A stretch of 11,894 nucleotides of DNA, taken from NCBI GenBank assembly GCA_964644045.1, contig CAZXUK010000027.1, positions 1 to 11,894 on the forward strand, in the 5' to 3' direction. The notes under the pieces are model-generated. The model saw only the letters and a list, made by a program, of their open reading frames with translations, was not told where the DNA came from and did no database searches. Positions 6,882 through 11,894 of this stretch are shown one piece after another. The position numbers and the translations under genes were made by a program. This DNA comes from JAIOTG01 sp964644045 (GTDB taxonomy: Bacteria; Patescibacteriota; Patescibacteriia; Patescibacteriales; JAGXOH01). How positions within the stretch are numbered: position 1 is the first letter of the stretch; each line of letters starts with the position of its first letter.

Positions 6882-8984
6882 ATGGATAGGCAGGGAGCTA
6901 AAAAAAGAATAGAAAAACTAAAAGAAGAAATAAATCATCATCGTTATTTATATCATGTCCTGGACAAGTCCGAGATAAGTGACGCTGCCCTGGACAGCTT
7001 GAAAAAGGAGTTGGCTGATTTAGAGTCCCGATTTCCGGACTTAATTACCCCCGACTCTCCCACACAAAGAGTGGGAGGTGAGCCCTTGGAGAAATTCAGC
7101 AAAGTGGAGCATTCCACTCCCATGCTCTCCTTGTTTGACTCTTTCTCTCGCCAAGACATGGAAGATTGGATAACCAGGCTAAAAAGAATAAAGCCGGATT
7201 TAAAATCCGGATTTTTTTGCGAGTTAAAGTTGGATGGCCTGGCCATAACCTTGAGATATCAAGGGTTGGTTTTTGTTTTGGGAGCCACGCGCGGAGACGG
7301 CAAGACCGGAGAAAATGTCAGCCCTAATCTAAAAACCATAGAAAGTATTCCCCTGAAGCTGAGAGTGCCCACGGAAAAAGAGCTTTCAGGAATCGGATTT
7401 AACCAGAATGAAGCTCGGGAGATAATAAAAAAAATCAGGGAAGAAGAGCTTGAGATTAGGGGAGAGGTGGTTATGACCGAGAAGGAGCTGGAGAGGCTGA
7501 ACAAAAAATTTGTTCAGTCAGGCAAGCCCGCTTTGGCCAATCCCCGTAATGCCGTGGCCGGCTCCTTGAGGCAGCTGGACCCCAAAGTAGTGGCTCGTAG
7601 GCAAATGTATTTCTACGGTTATGAATTAGTGGGAGACTTTCCTTTAAAAACTCAAGAGCAAAAATTAAAATTAATTCAGCTTTTGGGTTTTAAAATTATT
7701 CCGCAAAACCGTTTAAAGAAGAATTTGCAAGAAGTTTTTGCTTTTCGGGATTATTGGGCGAGTCACAAGGATTCCCTGGCTTTTCAGGTGGACGGAGTGG
7801 TGGTTAAGTTAAATCAGCTTAAGCTGTGGCCTATTTTGGGCGTGGTAGGCAAGGGCCCCAGATATATGATGGCTTATAAATTTCCGGCCGAGCAGGTAAC
7901 CACCAAAGTAAAGGATGTTTTTTGGCAAGTGGGCAGGACCGGAGTTTTAACTCCCGGAGCCGTGTTTGAGCCGGTTCAGGTGGGAGGAGTTACGGTCAGC
8001 CGGGCCACTCTTCATAACGCGGATGAAATTGAGCGTTTAGGATTGAAAATCGGGGATACGGTGGTAGTAGAGAGAGCCGGAGATGTGATTCCCAAGGTGG
8101 TGGAGGTTTTGCCCGGACTCAGGGACGGATCGGAGAAAAAAATAGAAGCGCCGCAGAAGTGTCCGATTTGTTCCGGTCCGGTTGAACGCCGACAAGGAGA
8201 AGTGGCTCTTAAATGCGCCAACAAGGATTGTTACGCGGTTAATCGGGAGAGGTTGATCCATTGGGCCTCCAAGGGCGGCTTGGACATAGAGGGCTTGGGA
8301 GAGAAAATCATAGAGCAATTAATGGAGGAGGGCCTGGTAAGCGAGATCAGCGATTTTTATAAATTAGAACCCGGGGATTTGCTGCCCTTGGAGAGATTTG
8401 CCCAGAAATCGGCCCATAATTTAGTGGAAGCCATACAAGCCAAAAAGCGAATCGCCCTGAACAAATTTTTGTATGCCCTGGGAATAGATTTTGTGGGCGA
8501 GGAAACCGCCCTGCTTTTGGCCCGAAAATTTGTCCGGGAAGAGAAGATAAAGGAAAAAACGATTTCTCCGGAGAGATTTGTAAATTATTTTTCCCGTAAG
8601 AAAAAAGAGGAGTGGGAGGAAATCTATGATGTGGGTCCGGTGGTGGCGCGCAGTATCAAGGATTGGTTTAGCCGAAAAAGAAACCTCGATCTTTTAAAAG
8701 ATCTGGAAAGAATCGGTTTTGAGATAGAGATTACCCCGGAACTCAGACCCGGGCAAGCCCGGCCTCTGGGGGGTAAAAAATTTGTTTTAACCGGCAGTTT
8801 AGGGAAGTTGACAAGAGAAGAAGCTAAGCATAGAATAAAAGAATTAGGAGGCGAAGTCTCTAATTCGGTAAGCAAAAATACCGATTATGTGGTGGCCGGC
8901 AAGGATCCGGGAAGCAAATACGAAAAAGCCCGGAAGCTGGGGGTTAAGGTTATTGGCGAGGAAGAGCTTCAAAATTTAATATGA
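6882..8984 (+). CDS. ligA: NAD-dependent DNA ligase LigA
   Basis: A 700-residue protein close to the usual LigA length of about 670. It seals nicks in replication and repair using NAD+ as AMP donor. The N-terminal Ia region has the INHHRYLYHV stretch (17-26). The adenylation domain has the KLDG motif at 116-119, with Lys116 as the AMP-accepting residue. PRNAVAGSLRQLDP (221-234) and VDGVVVKL (303-310) are the other nucleotidyltransferase motifs. An OB-fold follows (about 335-420), then a zinc finger with Cys427, Cys430, Cys445 and Cys450, helix-hairpin-helix repeats (about 465-600) and a C-terminal BRCT domain (about 627-700). All domains are present, so it should be active. It starts 31 nt after the PilX-like gene and may be read from the same transcript. 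Its TGA stop (8982-8984) lies inside the first copy of a 35-bp repeat. Confidence 0.98.
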   Translation: MDRQGAKKRIEKLKEEINHHRYLYHVLDKSEISDAALDSLKKELADLESRFPDLITPDSPTQRVGGEPLEKFSKVEHSTPMLSLFDSFSRQDMEDWITRLKRIKPDLKSGFFCELKLDGLAITLRYQGLVFVLGATRGDGKTGENVSPNLKTIESIPLKLRVPTEKELSGIGFNQNEAREIIKKIREEELEIRGEVVMTEKELERLNKKFVQSGKPALANPRNAVAGSLRQLDPKVVARRQMYFYGYELVGDFPLKTQEQKLKLIQLLGFKIIPQNRLKKNLQEVFAFRDYWASHKDSLAFQVDGVVVKLNQLKLWPILGVVGKGPRYMMAYKFPAEQVTTKVKDVFWQVGRTGVLTPGAVFEPVQVGGVTVSRATLHNADEIERLGLKIGDTVVVERAGDVIPKVVEVLPGLRDGSEKKIEAPQKCPICSGPVERRQGEVALKCANKDCYAVNRERLIHWASKGGLDIEGLGEKIIEQLMEEGLVSEISDFYKLEPGDLLPLERFAQKSAHNLVEAIQAKKRIALNKFLYALGIDFVGEETALLLARKFVREEKIKEKTISPERFVNYFSRKKKEEWEEIYDVGPVVARSIKDWFSRKRNLDLLKDLERIGFEIEITPELRPGQARPLGGKKFVLTGSLGKLTREEAKHRIKELGGEVSNSVSKNTDYVVAGKDPGSKYEKARKLGVKVIGEEELQNLI

Positions 8985-9062
8985 TTACGAAAGGCACGAA
9001 TTTAATCACGAATTGCACGAATAAAAAATGATTACGAAAGGCACGAATTTAATCACGAATTG
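8981..9062 (+). repeat. Tandem duplication of the left end, 35 bp twice
   Basis: Positions 8981-9015 and 9028-9062 are identical over 35 bases, with a 12-bp spacer (period 47). Each copy begins ATGATTACGAAAGGCACG. The first copy includes the ligA stop codon. Confidence 0.95.
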
Positions 9063-9083
9063 ATAAAATCAGTTTTGGTAATT

Positions 9084-9491
9084 ATGGAACCAAAAAACGG
9101 CAAAATAATATATAAAGAGTTGAGTTATAATATAGTGGGGGTTTTGTATGAAGTTTATAATAATTTAGGGTATGGATATCAAGAAAAAGTATATGAAAAA
9201 GCTGTAGCAAAAGGCTTAAAAGAGAATAGTCTTGATTTTAAAAGACAGGCGCCATATAAAGTAATATATAAAAATGAATGTATAGCCATAAGATATATTG
9301 ATTTTATAGTTAAAGATAAGATAGTATTGGAATTAAAGAGAGGAAAACATTATTCCAAAAATAATATAAAGCAAATTAAGGAATATTTATCAGTAACCGG
9401 TTTAAAATTAGCTATTATAGCCAGTTTTACTTCTGACGGAGTAAAAATATTCAGGGCGCTTAACCCCAATAATTTAAAAAATAATTTGTGA
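9084..9491 (+). CDS. GxxExxY family protein, PD-(D/E)XK nuclease-like
   Basis: A 135-residue protein from the ATG at 9084. A TTG at 9060 in the same frame lies inside the left-end repeat and is a less likely start. It carries the family signature GYQEKVY (Gly31, Glu34, Tyr37), here after LYEVYNNLGY. Further on, IDFIVKDKIVLELKRG supplies Asp73, Glu83 and Lys85 in a D-Xn-ExK layout typical of PD-(D/E)XK nucleases. The family is widespread and often multi-copy in bacteria, and its function is not established. Neighbouring copies of the unit have lost most of the gene. Codon use differs from ligA and gatA, with many ATA and AGA codons, which suggests acquisition. It ends with TGA 40 nt before gatC. 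A role in moving or copying the repeat, or in nucleic-acid processing, is speculation. Confidence 0.88.
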   Translation: MEPKNGKIIYKELSYNIVGVLYEVYNNLGYGYQEKVYEKAVAKGLKENSLDFKRQAPYKVIYKNECIAIRYIDFIVKDKIVLELKRGKHYSKNNIKQIKEYLSVTGLKLAIIASFTSDGVKIFRALNPNNLKNNL

Positions 9492-9520
9492 ATTCGTGAT
9501 AAGATTCGTGAATTCGTAAT
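9468..9520 (+). repeat. Right end of the GxxExxY unit, copy R1
   Basis: A 53-bp segment that includes the last codons and TGA of the GxxExxY gene and two TTCGTGAATTCGT-like blocks. It matches 9904-9956 at 51 of 53 bases, and 10060-10112 almost as well. It ends 11 nt before the gatC start codon, so it forms the whole gatC leader. Confidence 0.9.
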
Positions 9521-9531
9521 ATCCTGATATT

Positions 9532-9825
9532 ATGAAATTAGATAAAAAACAAATAAAACATATTGCGGAATTGGCGCGTTTGGATTTAACAGAACAGGAA
9601 TTGAATCAATACGGAGATCAATTATCAGAAGTTTTAAGCTATATTGATCAGCTAAAAGAGGTGGATACGGGCGAGGCAGAGCCCACCGCCCAGGTTACGG
9701 ATATGGAAAATATTTTGCGCCGGGACGAGAAGGAAGACTGGGACAAGGCGGAAGTTAACGAGGCCCTGGAGCAAGCCCCGGAGCTGGAAGGAAGAGAAAT
9801 AAAAGTGAAAAGGGTATTGGAATAA
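9532..9825 (+). CDS. gatC: Asp/Glu-tRNA amidotransferase subunit C
   Basis: A 97-residue protein of the usual GatC length. GatC is a small linker that wraps around and stabilises GatA at the GatA-GatB interface. The complex converts Glu-tRNA(Gln), and in many bacteria Asp-tRNA(Asn), to the amidated form in the cytoplasm. The N-terminal half has the characteristic IKHIAELARLDLTEQEL stretch (residues 9-25), then LSEVLSYIDQLKEVDT; the C-terminal part holds ENILRRDE, also typical. The ATG at 9532 follows the right end of the GxxExxY repeat by 11 nt, and no Shine-Dalgarno is visible. gatA is the next gene but is separated by 290 nt filled with degenerate copies of the repeat, an unusually wide gap for this gene pair. 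Confidence 0.95.
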   Translation: MKLDKKQIKHIAELARLDLTEQELNQYGDQLSEVLSYIDQLKEVDTGEAEPTAQVTDMENILRRDEKEDWDKAEVNEALEQAPELEGREIKVKRVLE

Positions 9826-9852
9826 TGAATTATGAATTTTGAATAATGAATT
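9820..9852 (+). repeat. Short AT-rich direct repeat at the gatC stop
   Basis: GAATAATGAATT occurs at 9820-9831 and again at 9841-9852, 21 bp apart. The first copy contains the gatC TAA stop (9823-9825). It lies directly next to the repeat unit that starts at 9854 and may be slippage-derived filler. Confidence 0.6.
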
Positions 9853-9853
9853 T

Positions 9854-9956
9854 ATGATTACGAAAGGCACGAATAACAAAAATATTTAAGGCTTTTATTC
9901 TAAAATAATTTAAAAAATAATTTGTGAATTCGTGACAGGATTCGTGAATTCGTAAT
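9854..9956 (+). mobile_element. Internal-deletion derivative of the GxxExxY unit
   Basis: A 103-bp copy. Its first 21 bases (9854-9874) are identical to the left end at 9028-9048. After a short junction with weak similarity to the last codons of the GxxExxY gene, its last 53 bases (9904-9956) match the right end R1 at 51 of 53. Nearly the whole gene is absent. Joining both termini with the centre missing is the usual form of a non-autonomous element, like MITEs of DNA transposons. It lies between gatC and gatA. Confidence 0.7.
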
Positions 9957-10031
9957 GCGGTAGCTTTAAAATTAAAAAAAACAAGGCTTTATTTAAAAAA
10001 GCATATAAAATAATTAAATAAGTTAAAAATA
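9957..10031 (+). other. AT-rich spacer, possibly decayed GxxExxY sequence
   Basis: These 75 bases between two copies of the repeat are very AT-rich and have no open frame of note. Short patches, such as GCGGTAGC and GCATATAAAATAA, resemble parts of the GxxExxY gene around 9200-9280, but the similarity is too weak to be sure. Confidence 0.3.
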
Positions 10032-10112
10032 GAGTAAAATATTTAGGGCGCTTAACCCCAATAATTTAAAAAATAATTCGTGAATTCGTGACAGGATTCG
10101 TGAATTCGTAAT
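10032..10112 (+). pseudogene. Remnant of a GxxExxY gene 3' end plus right end (copy R3)
   Basis: Positions 10032-10059 match 9439-9467 of the intact gene with one base deleted and one C-to-T change, and 10060-10112 match the right end. With the lost base restored the peptide is VKIFRALNPNNLKNNS, against VKIFRALNPNNLKNNL in the intact gene. The deletion shifts the frame, so this is a broken copy. It ends 3 nt before the gatA ATG. Confidence 0.8.
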
Positions 10113-10115
10113 ATC

Positions 10116-11570
10116 ATGGTGTTGAATAAATTAACAATTAAAGAGGCCAGGGAGAAGCTGGATAAAAAAGAAATCAGCTCGGTGGAATTGACCCGGGCTT
10201 GTTTGGATAGGATTAAGGAAAAAGATAAAAAAATTAAAGCTTGCTTGGCCGTATGTGAAGAAAAAGCTTTGGCTCAAGCAGAGTCTGCGGATAAGAGAAT
10301 AGCCAAGGGAGAGAAAGGAGAGCTTTTGGGTATTCCTTATATAGCCAAGGATAATATTTTAACCCGCGGAATTAAAACCACGGCCGCTTCTCGTATTTTA
10401 GAGAATTATATTGCCCCTTTTGACGCCACTATAATTGAAAAATTAAACAAGGCCGGAGCTGTTCTTTTGGCCAAGTCCAATTTGGATGAGTTTGCCCACG
10501 GCGCTTCTACGGAAAACAGCGCTTTCGGGCCCACTCACAACCCTTGGGATGAAAGCAGGGTGCCGGGGGGATCTTCCGGAGGATCAGCCGCCTCTGTGGC
10601 CGCTGACATGTGTTTGTTCGCTTTGGGAACCGATACGGGAGGATCAATTCGTTGTCCCGCCAGTTTTTGCGGAATTACCGGATTTAAACCCAGTTACGGC
10701 CGAGCTTCTCGTTTTGGTTTAATCGCCATGACTTCCTCTACCGATGTGCCCGGTCCTTTAACCAAAACAGTGGAAGACGCTTCTTTGGTTTTGGGGGTTT
10801 TGGCCGGAGTGGATAAAAATGATGCCACCACCTTGGATAAAGAAGTGCCGGAGTATTATAAAAATTTAGAGCCGGACAATAAAAAAATAAAAATCGGTGT
10901 GCCCGAGGAGTTTTTCGGAGAGGGGGTGGAAGAAGAAGTTAAAAAGAAAGTGGAGAAAGCGGTGGAGAAATTTAAGGAATTGGGGGCGGAAATTGTTCCC
11001 ATAAAACTTCCTCATAATAAATATGCCATTCCGGTTTATTATATTATCACTCCTTCGGAAATCAGCTCTAACCTGGCTCGTTTTGACGGAATTCGTTATG
11101 GTTTTTCCGAGCAGAAGGTAGAGGAAATTAAAGAAATTTATACCCAGAGCCGGGGAAAGGGTCTGGGATCGGAGACTAAAAGAAGAATAATGCTCGGGAC
11201 CTATACTTTAAGCGCCGGTTATAAGGATGCTTATTATTTGCAAGCGCAGAAAGTGAGAACCAAAATTAAACAAGAGCTGGATTATGAGCTGGAGAGTTTG
11301 GATGCGATTTTAACTCCCACTCAGCCCGATATTGCTTTCAAGATCGGAGAGCGGACCGAGGATCCTCTTAAAATGTATTTGGAAGATGTTTTTGTCTCAG
11401 CCGCTTCTTTGGCCGGTTTGCCGGCCATGTCCATACCTTGCGGTTTTAGTCGGGAGATGCCCGTGGGCATGCAATTAATAGGCAAGAGATTTGACGAAGA
11501 AACTCTTTTTAAGATAGGATCTTGGTATCAGAAGAATACTGATGGGCACAAGCACAAATCCAATATATAA
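10116..11570 (+). CDS. gatA: Asp/Glu-tRNA amidotransferase subunit A
   Basis: A 484-residue protein of normal GatA length. GatA is the glutaminase subunit that releases ammonia from glutamine; the ammonia is channelled to GatB, which amidates the misacylated tRNA. The amidase-signature triad is complete: Lys78 (in GIPYIAKDN), Ser153 as the cis-Ser (GGSSGGSAAS, 151-160) and nucleophile Ser177 (DTGGSIRCP, 173-181). The following GFKPSYGRASRFGL is also typical. The C-terminus has GLPAMSIPCG, then PVGMQLIGKRFDE and the usual TDGHKHK ending. The ATG at 10116 lies 3 nt after a copy of the GxxExxY right end, leaving no native leader or Shine-Dalgarno. GTG and TTG codons follow directly, so the start could be one or two codons later. 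The TAA stop lies at the edge of another repeat. gatB is not in the window. Confidence 0.97.
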   Translation: MVLNKLTIKEAREKLDKKEISSVELTRACLDRIKEKDKKIKACLAVCEEKALAQAESADKRIAKGEKGELLGIPYIAKDNILTRGIKTTAASRILENYIAPFDATIIEKLNKAGAVLLAKSNLDEFAHGASTENSAFGPTHNPWDESRVPGGSSGGSAASVAADMCLFALGTDTGGSIRCPASFCGITGFKPSYGRASRFGLIAMTSSTDVPGPLTKTVEDASLVLGVLAGVDKNDATTLDKEVPEYYKNLEPDNKKIKIGVPEEFFGEGVEEEVKKKVEKAVEKFKELGAEIVPIKLPHNKYAIPVYYIITPSEISSNLARFDGIRYGFSEQKVEEIKEIYTQSRGKGLGSETKRRIMLGTYTLSAGYKDAYYLQAQKVRTKIKQELDYELESLDAILTPTQPDIAFKIGERTEDPLKMYLEDVFVSAASLAGLPAMSIPCGFSREMPVGMQLIGKRFDEETLFKIGSWYQKNTDGHKHKSNI

Positions 11571-11583
11571 TTACAAATAGATA

Positions 11584-11663
11584 ATTACAAATTCACAAAT
11601 CTTATCACAAATTACACGAATAAAATATTTGTAAATTTGTGGTTTTATTTGTGAATTTGTAAT
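11584..11663 (+). repeat. Gene-less palindrome related to the GxxExxY unit ends
   Basis: The arms 11584-11613 and 11634-11663 are inverted repeats with 26 of 30 matches around a 20-nt centre. The left arm equals the reverse complement of right end R1 except for three G-to-A changes, each turning ACGAA into ACAAA. The centre has CACGAATAAAA, also seen between the tandem left ends at 9016-9026. A short extra left-end piece at 11570-11578 overlaps the last base of the gatA stop. The right arm stops 3 nt before a tRNA-like gene. It could fold as a hairpin in RNA, but it lacks the GC-rich stem and U-tract of a standard terminator. Confidence 0.75.
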
Positions 11664-11666
11664 TCT

Positions 11667-11802
11667 GGTGAGGTGGCCGAGTGGTCCCAGCTATCGCTGG
11701 ATAAACTCCGGCGCTTGCTTGGAGTGCAAGTGTACCGTTTTGCGGTACCCTGGGTTCGACCCGCATACGCGGGTCGCCCGGCGTATGCCGGGCGAATCCT
11801 TG
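11667..11802 (+). tRNA. tRNA-Ser(GGA)-like sequence, interrupted, probable pseudogene
   Basis: The sequence begins like the tRNA-Ser at 11848: acceptor strand GGTGAGG (11667-11673), T, G, then D-stem GCC (11676-11678) paired with GGC (11710-11712). The anticodon stem CTTGC/GCAAG (11714-11718, 11726-11730) and loop TTGGAGT give anticodon GGA at 11721-11723. A long variable arm follows, GTACCG/CGGTAC (11732-11748), as expected for serine. Two things are abnormal. The D-loop has about 20 extra bases, including the hairpin CCAGC-TATC-GCTGG (11687-11700). The T-loop TTCGA (11755-11759) is followed by two GC-rich hairpins before AATCC resumes at 11795. No CCTCACC-like 3' acceptor strand follows. 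I think it is not functional as a tRNA unless unusually processed. Confidence 0.65.
11757..11795 (+). repeat. Twin GC-rich hairpin repeat inserted in a tRNA T-loop
   Basis: Hairpin 1 has an 8-bp stem, CGACCCGC (11757-11764) with GCGGGTCG (11769-11776), and loop ATAC. Hairpin 2 has a 9-bp stem, TCGCCCGGC (11774-11782) with GCCGGGCGA (11787-11795), and loop GTAT. The two are near reverse complements of each other and their loops are complementary. The GC content contrasts with the AT-rich flank. It resembles a REP-type palindromic repeat; genome copy number cannot be seen here. Confidence 0.8.
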
Positions 11803-11833
11803 ATTTTAAAATATAATTTATATAATTTATAAT
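11800..11833 (+). promoter_or_regulatory. Possible promoter region of the second tRNA-Ser
   Basis: Three TATAAT hexamers occur at 11812, 11821 and 11828 in a 46-nt AT-rich spacer, with TTGATT at 11800-11805 as a weak -35. The hexamer at 11828-11833 would place a start near 11840, 8 nt before the tRNA. Spacing to TTGATT is not ideal for any of the three, so the exact boxes are uncertain. Confidence 0.3.
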
Positions 11834-11847
11834 TTTTACTTCAGTGC

Positions 11848-11894
11848 GGAGAGGTGGCCGAGTGGTCGAAGGCGCTTGCTTGGAGTGCAAGTGT
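11848..11894 (+). tRNA. tRNA-Ser(GGA), 3' end outside window
   Basis: The visible part has acceptor strand GGAGAGG (11848-11854), T and G, a D-arm with GCC/GGC stem (11857-11859, 11871-11873), anticodon stem CTTGC/GCAAG (11875-11879, 11887-11891) and loop TTGGAGT with anticodon GGA (11882-11884), which reads UCC and UCU codons. The variable arm, T-arm and 3' acceptor strand lie beyond the window. Unlike the copy at 11667, the D-loop has a normal length, so this is probably the working gene. Confidence 0.9.

Larger units (their letters stand above)
8981..9520 (+). mobile_element. Candidate GxxExxY repeat unit with terminal inverted repeats
   Basis: The unit is bounded by a left end (two tandem copies, 8981-9015 and 9028-9062) and a right end (9468-9520), with the GxxExxY gene between. 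The last 30 bases of the right end, reverse-complemented, align with the left end: both begin ATTACGAA, share CACGAAT, and end ATCACGAATT, about 26 matches over 31 columns. The left-end 21 bases and the same right end recur joined at 9854-9956, and the right end with gene remnant recurs at 10032-10112, so the sequence behaves as a multi-copy unit. The gene inside is richer in ATA and AAA codons than ligA or gatA. I see no transposase and no clear target-site duplication, so mobility is inferred. Confidence 0.55.

Noticed and set aside
9060..9062. TTG as the start of the GxxExxY gene
   Set aside because: It falls in the perfect 35-bp repeat. The ATG at 9084 gives a protein beginning just before the conserved helix, which fits the family better.
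8981..9520. Target-site duplication around the GxxExxY unit
   Set aside because: Bases outside ATTACG and CGTAAT differ on the two sides in each copy beyond one to three bases, so no duplication can be claimed.
8981..10112. CRISPR array
   Set aside because: The repeats are few, unequally spaced, inverted and include coding sequence; there are no regular unique spacers and no cas genes.
11803..11836. Intrinsic terminator after the first tRNA-like sequence
   Set aside because: The self-complementary stretch is purely A/T with no GC-rich stem.
11645..11890. Minus-strand open frame with RPAYAGRPAYAGR
   Set aside because: It is a translation of the twin hairpin repeat and the tRNA sequences, and not a protein gene.

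Overview
The window looks like the chromosome of an ultra-small bacterium of the Candidate Phyla Radiation (Patescibacteria), most likely Parcubacteria-like. This is an inference. It rests on a cluster of compact type IV pilin genes behind a giant secreted repeat protein, very short intergenic gaps with few clear Shine-Dalgarno sites, a GxxExxY gene, Gat amidotransferase subunits, and AT-rich palindromic intergenic repeats. TGA is used as a stop (ligA, GxxExxY gene), so this is not a lineage that recodes TGA as glycine. All genes lie on the + strand.

Positions 1-6850 are a surface and pilus cluster. A very large extracellular protein, open at the window's 5' edge (1-4205), is followed at 10-32 nt spacings by four prepilin-like genes. 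Their order, GspH/FimT-like, PilV-like, PilW/GspJ-like, PilX-like, matches the minor-pilin operons of type IV pili. The giant protein is linked to the cluster in the way the PilY1 tip adhesin is in classical systems, but it is built from beta-rich repeats and is not visibly a PilY1 homologue. The PilX-like protein carries an unusual tail with 26 cysteines.

Positions 6882-11570 hold housekeeping genes: ligA (NAD-dependent DNA ligase), then gatC and gatA, two subunits of the tRNA-dependent amidotransferase. A GxxExxY gene sits between ligA and gatC. It encodes a small PD-(D/E)XK-like protein of unknown role. gatB is not in the window.

The most interesting structure is a family of palindromic, gene-associated repeats that fills the intergenic spaces from ligA to the tRNA genes. 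A full unit (8981-9520) carries the GxxExxY gene between imperfect terminal inverted repeats. A 103-bp copy (9854-9956) joins the same left end directly to the same right end, as an internal-deletion derivative would. A third copy (10032-10112) keeps only the frameshifted 3' end of the gene plus the right end. A fourth, gene-less palindrome (11584-11663) has the same arms with CG replaced by CA/TG. Left ends coincide with the stop codons of ligA and gatA, and right ends finish 3-11 nt before gatC, gatA and a tRNA-like gene.

The window ends with two tRNA-Ser(GGA) sequences. The first (from 11667) has a hairpin inserted in its D-loop and two hairpins in its T-loop, and its 3' acceptor strand is missing, so it is probably a pseudogene. 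The second (from 11848) looks normal but is cut by the window edge.
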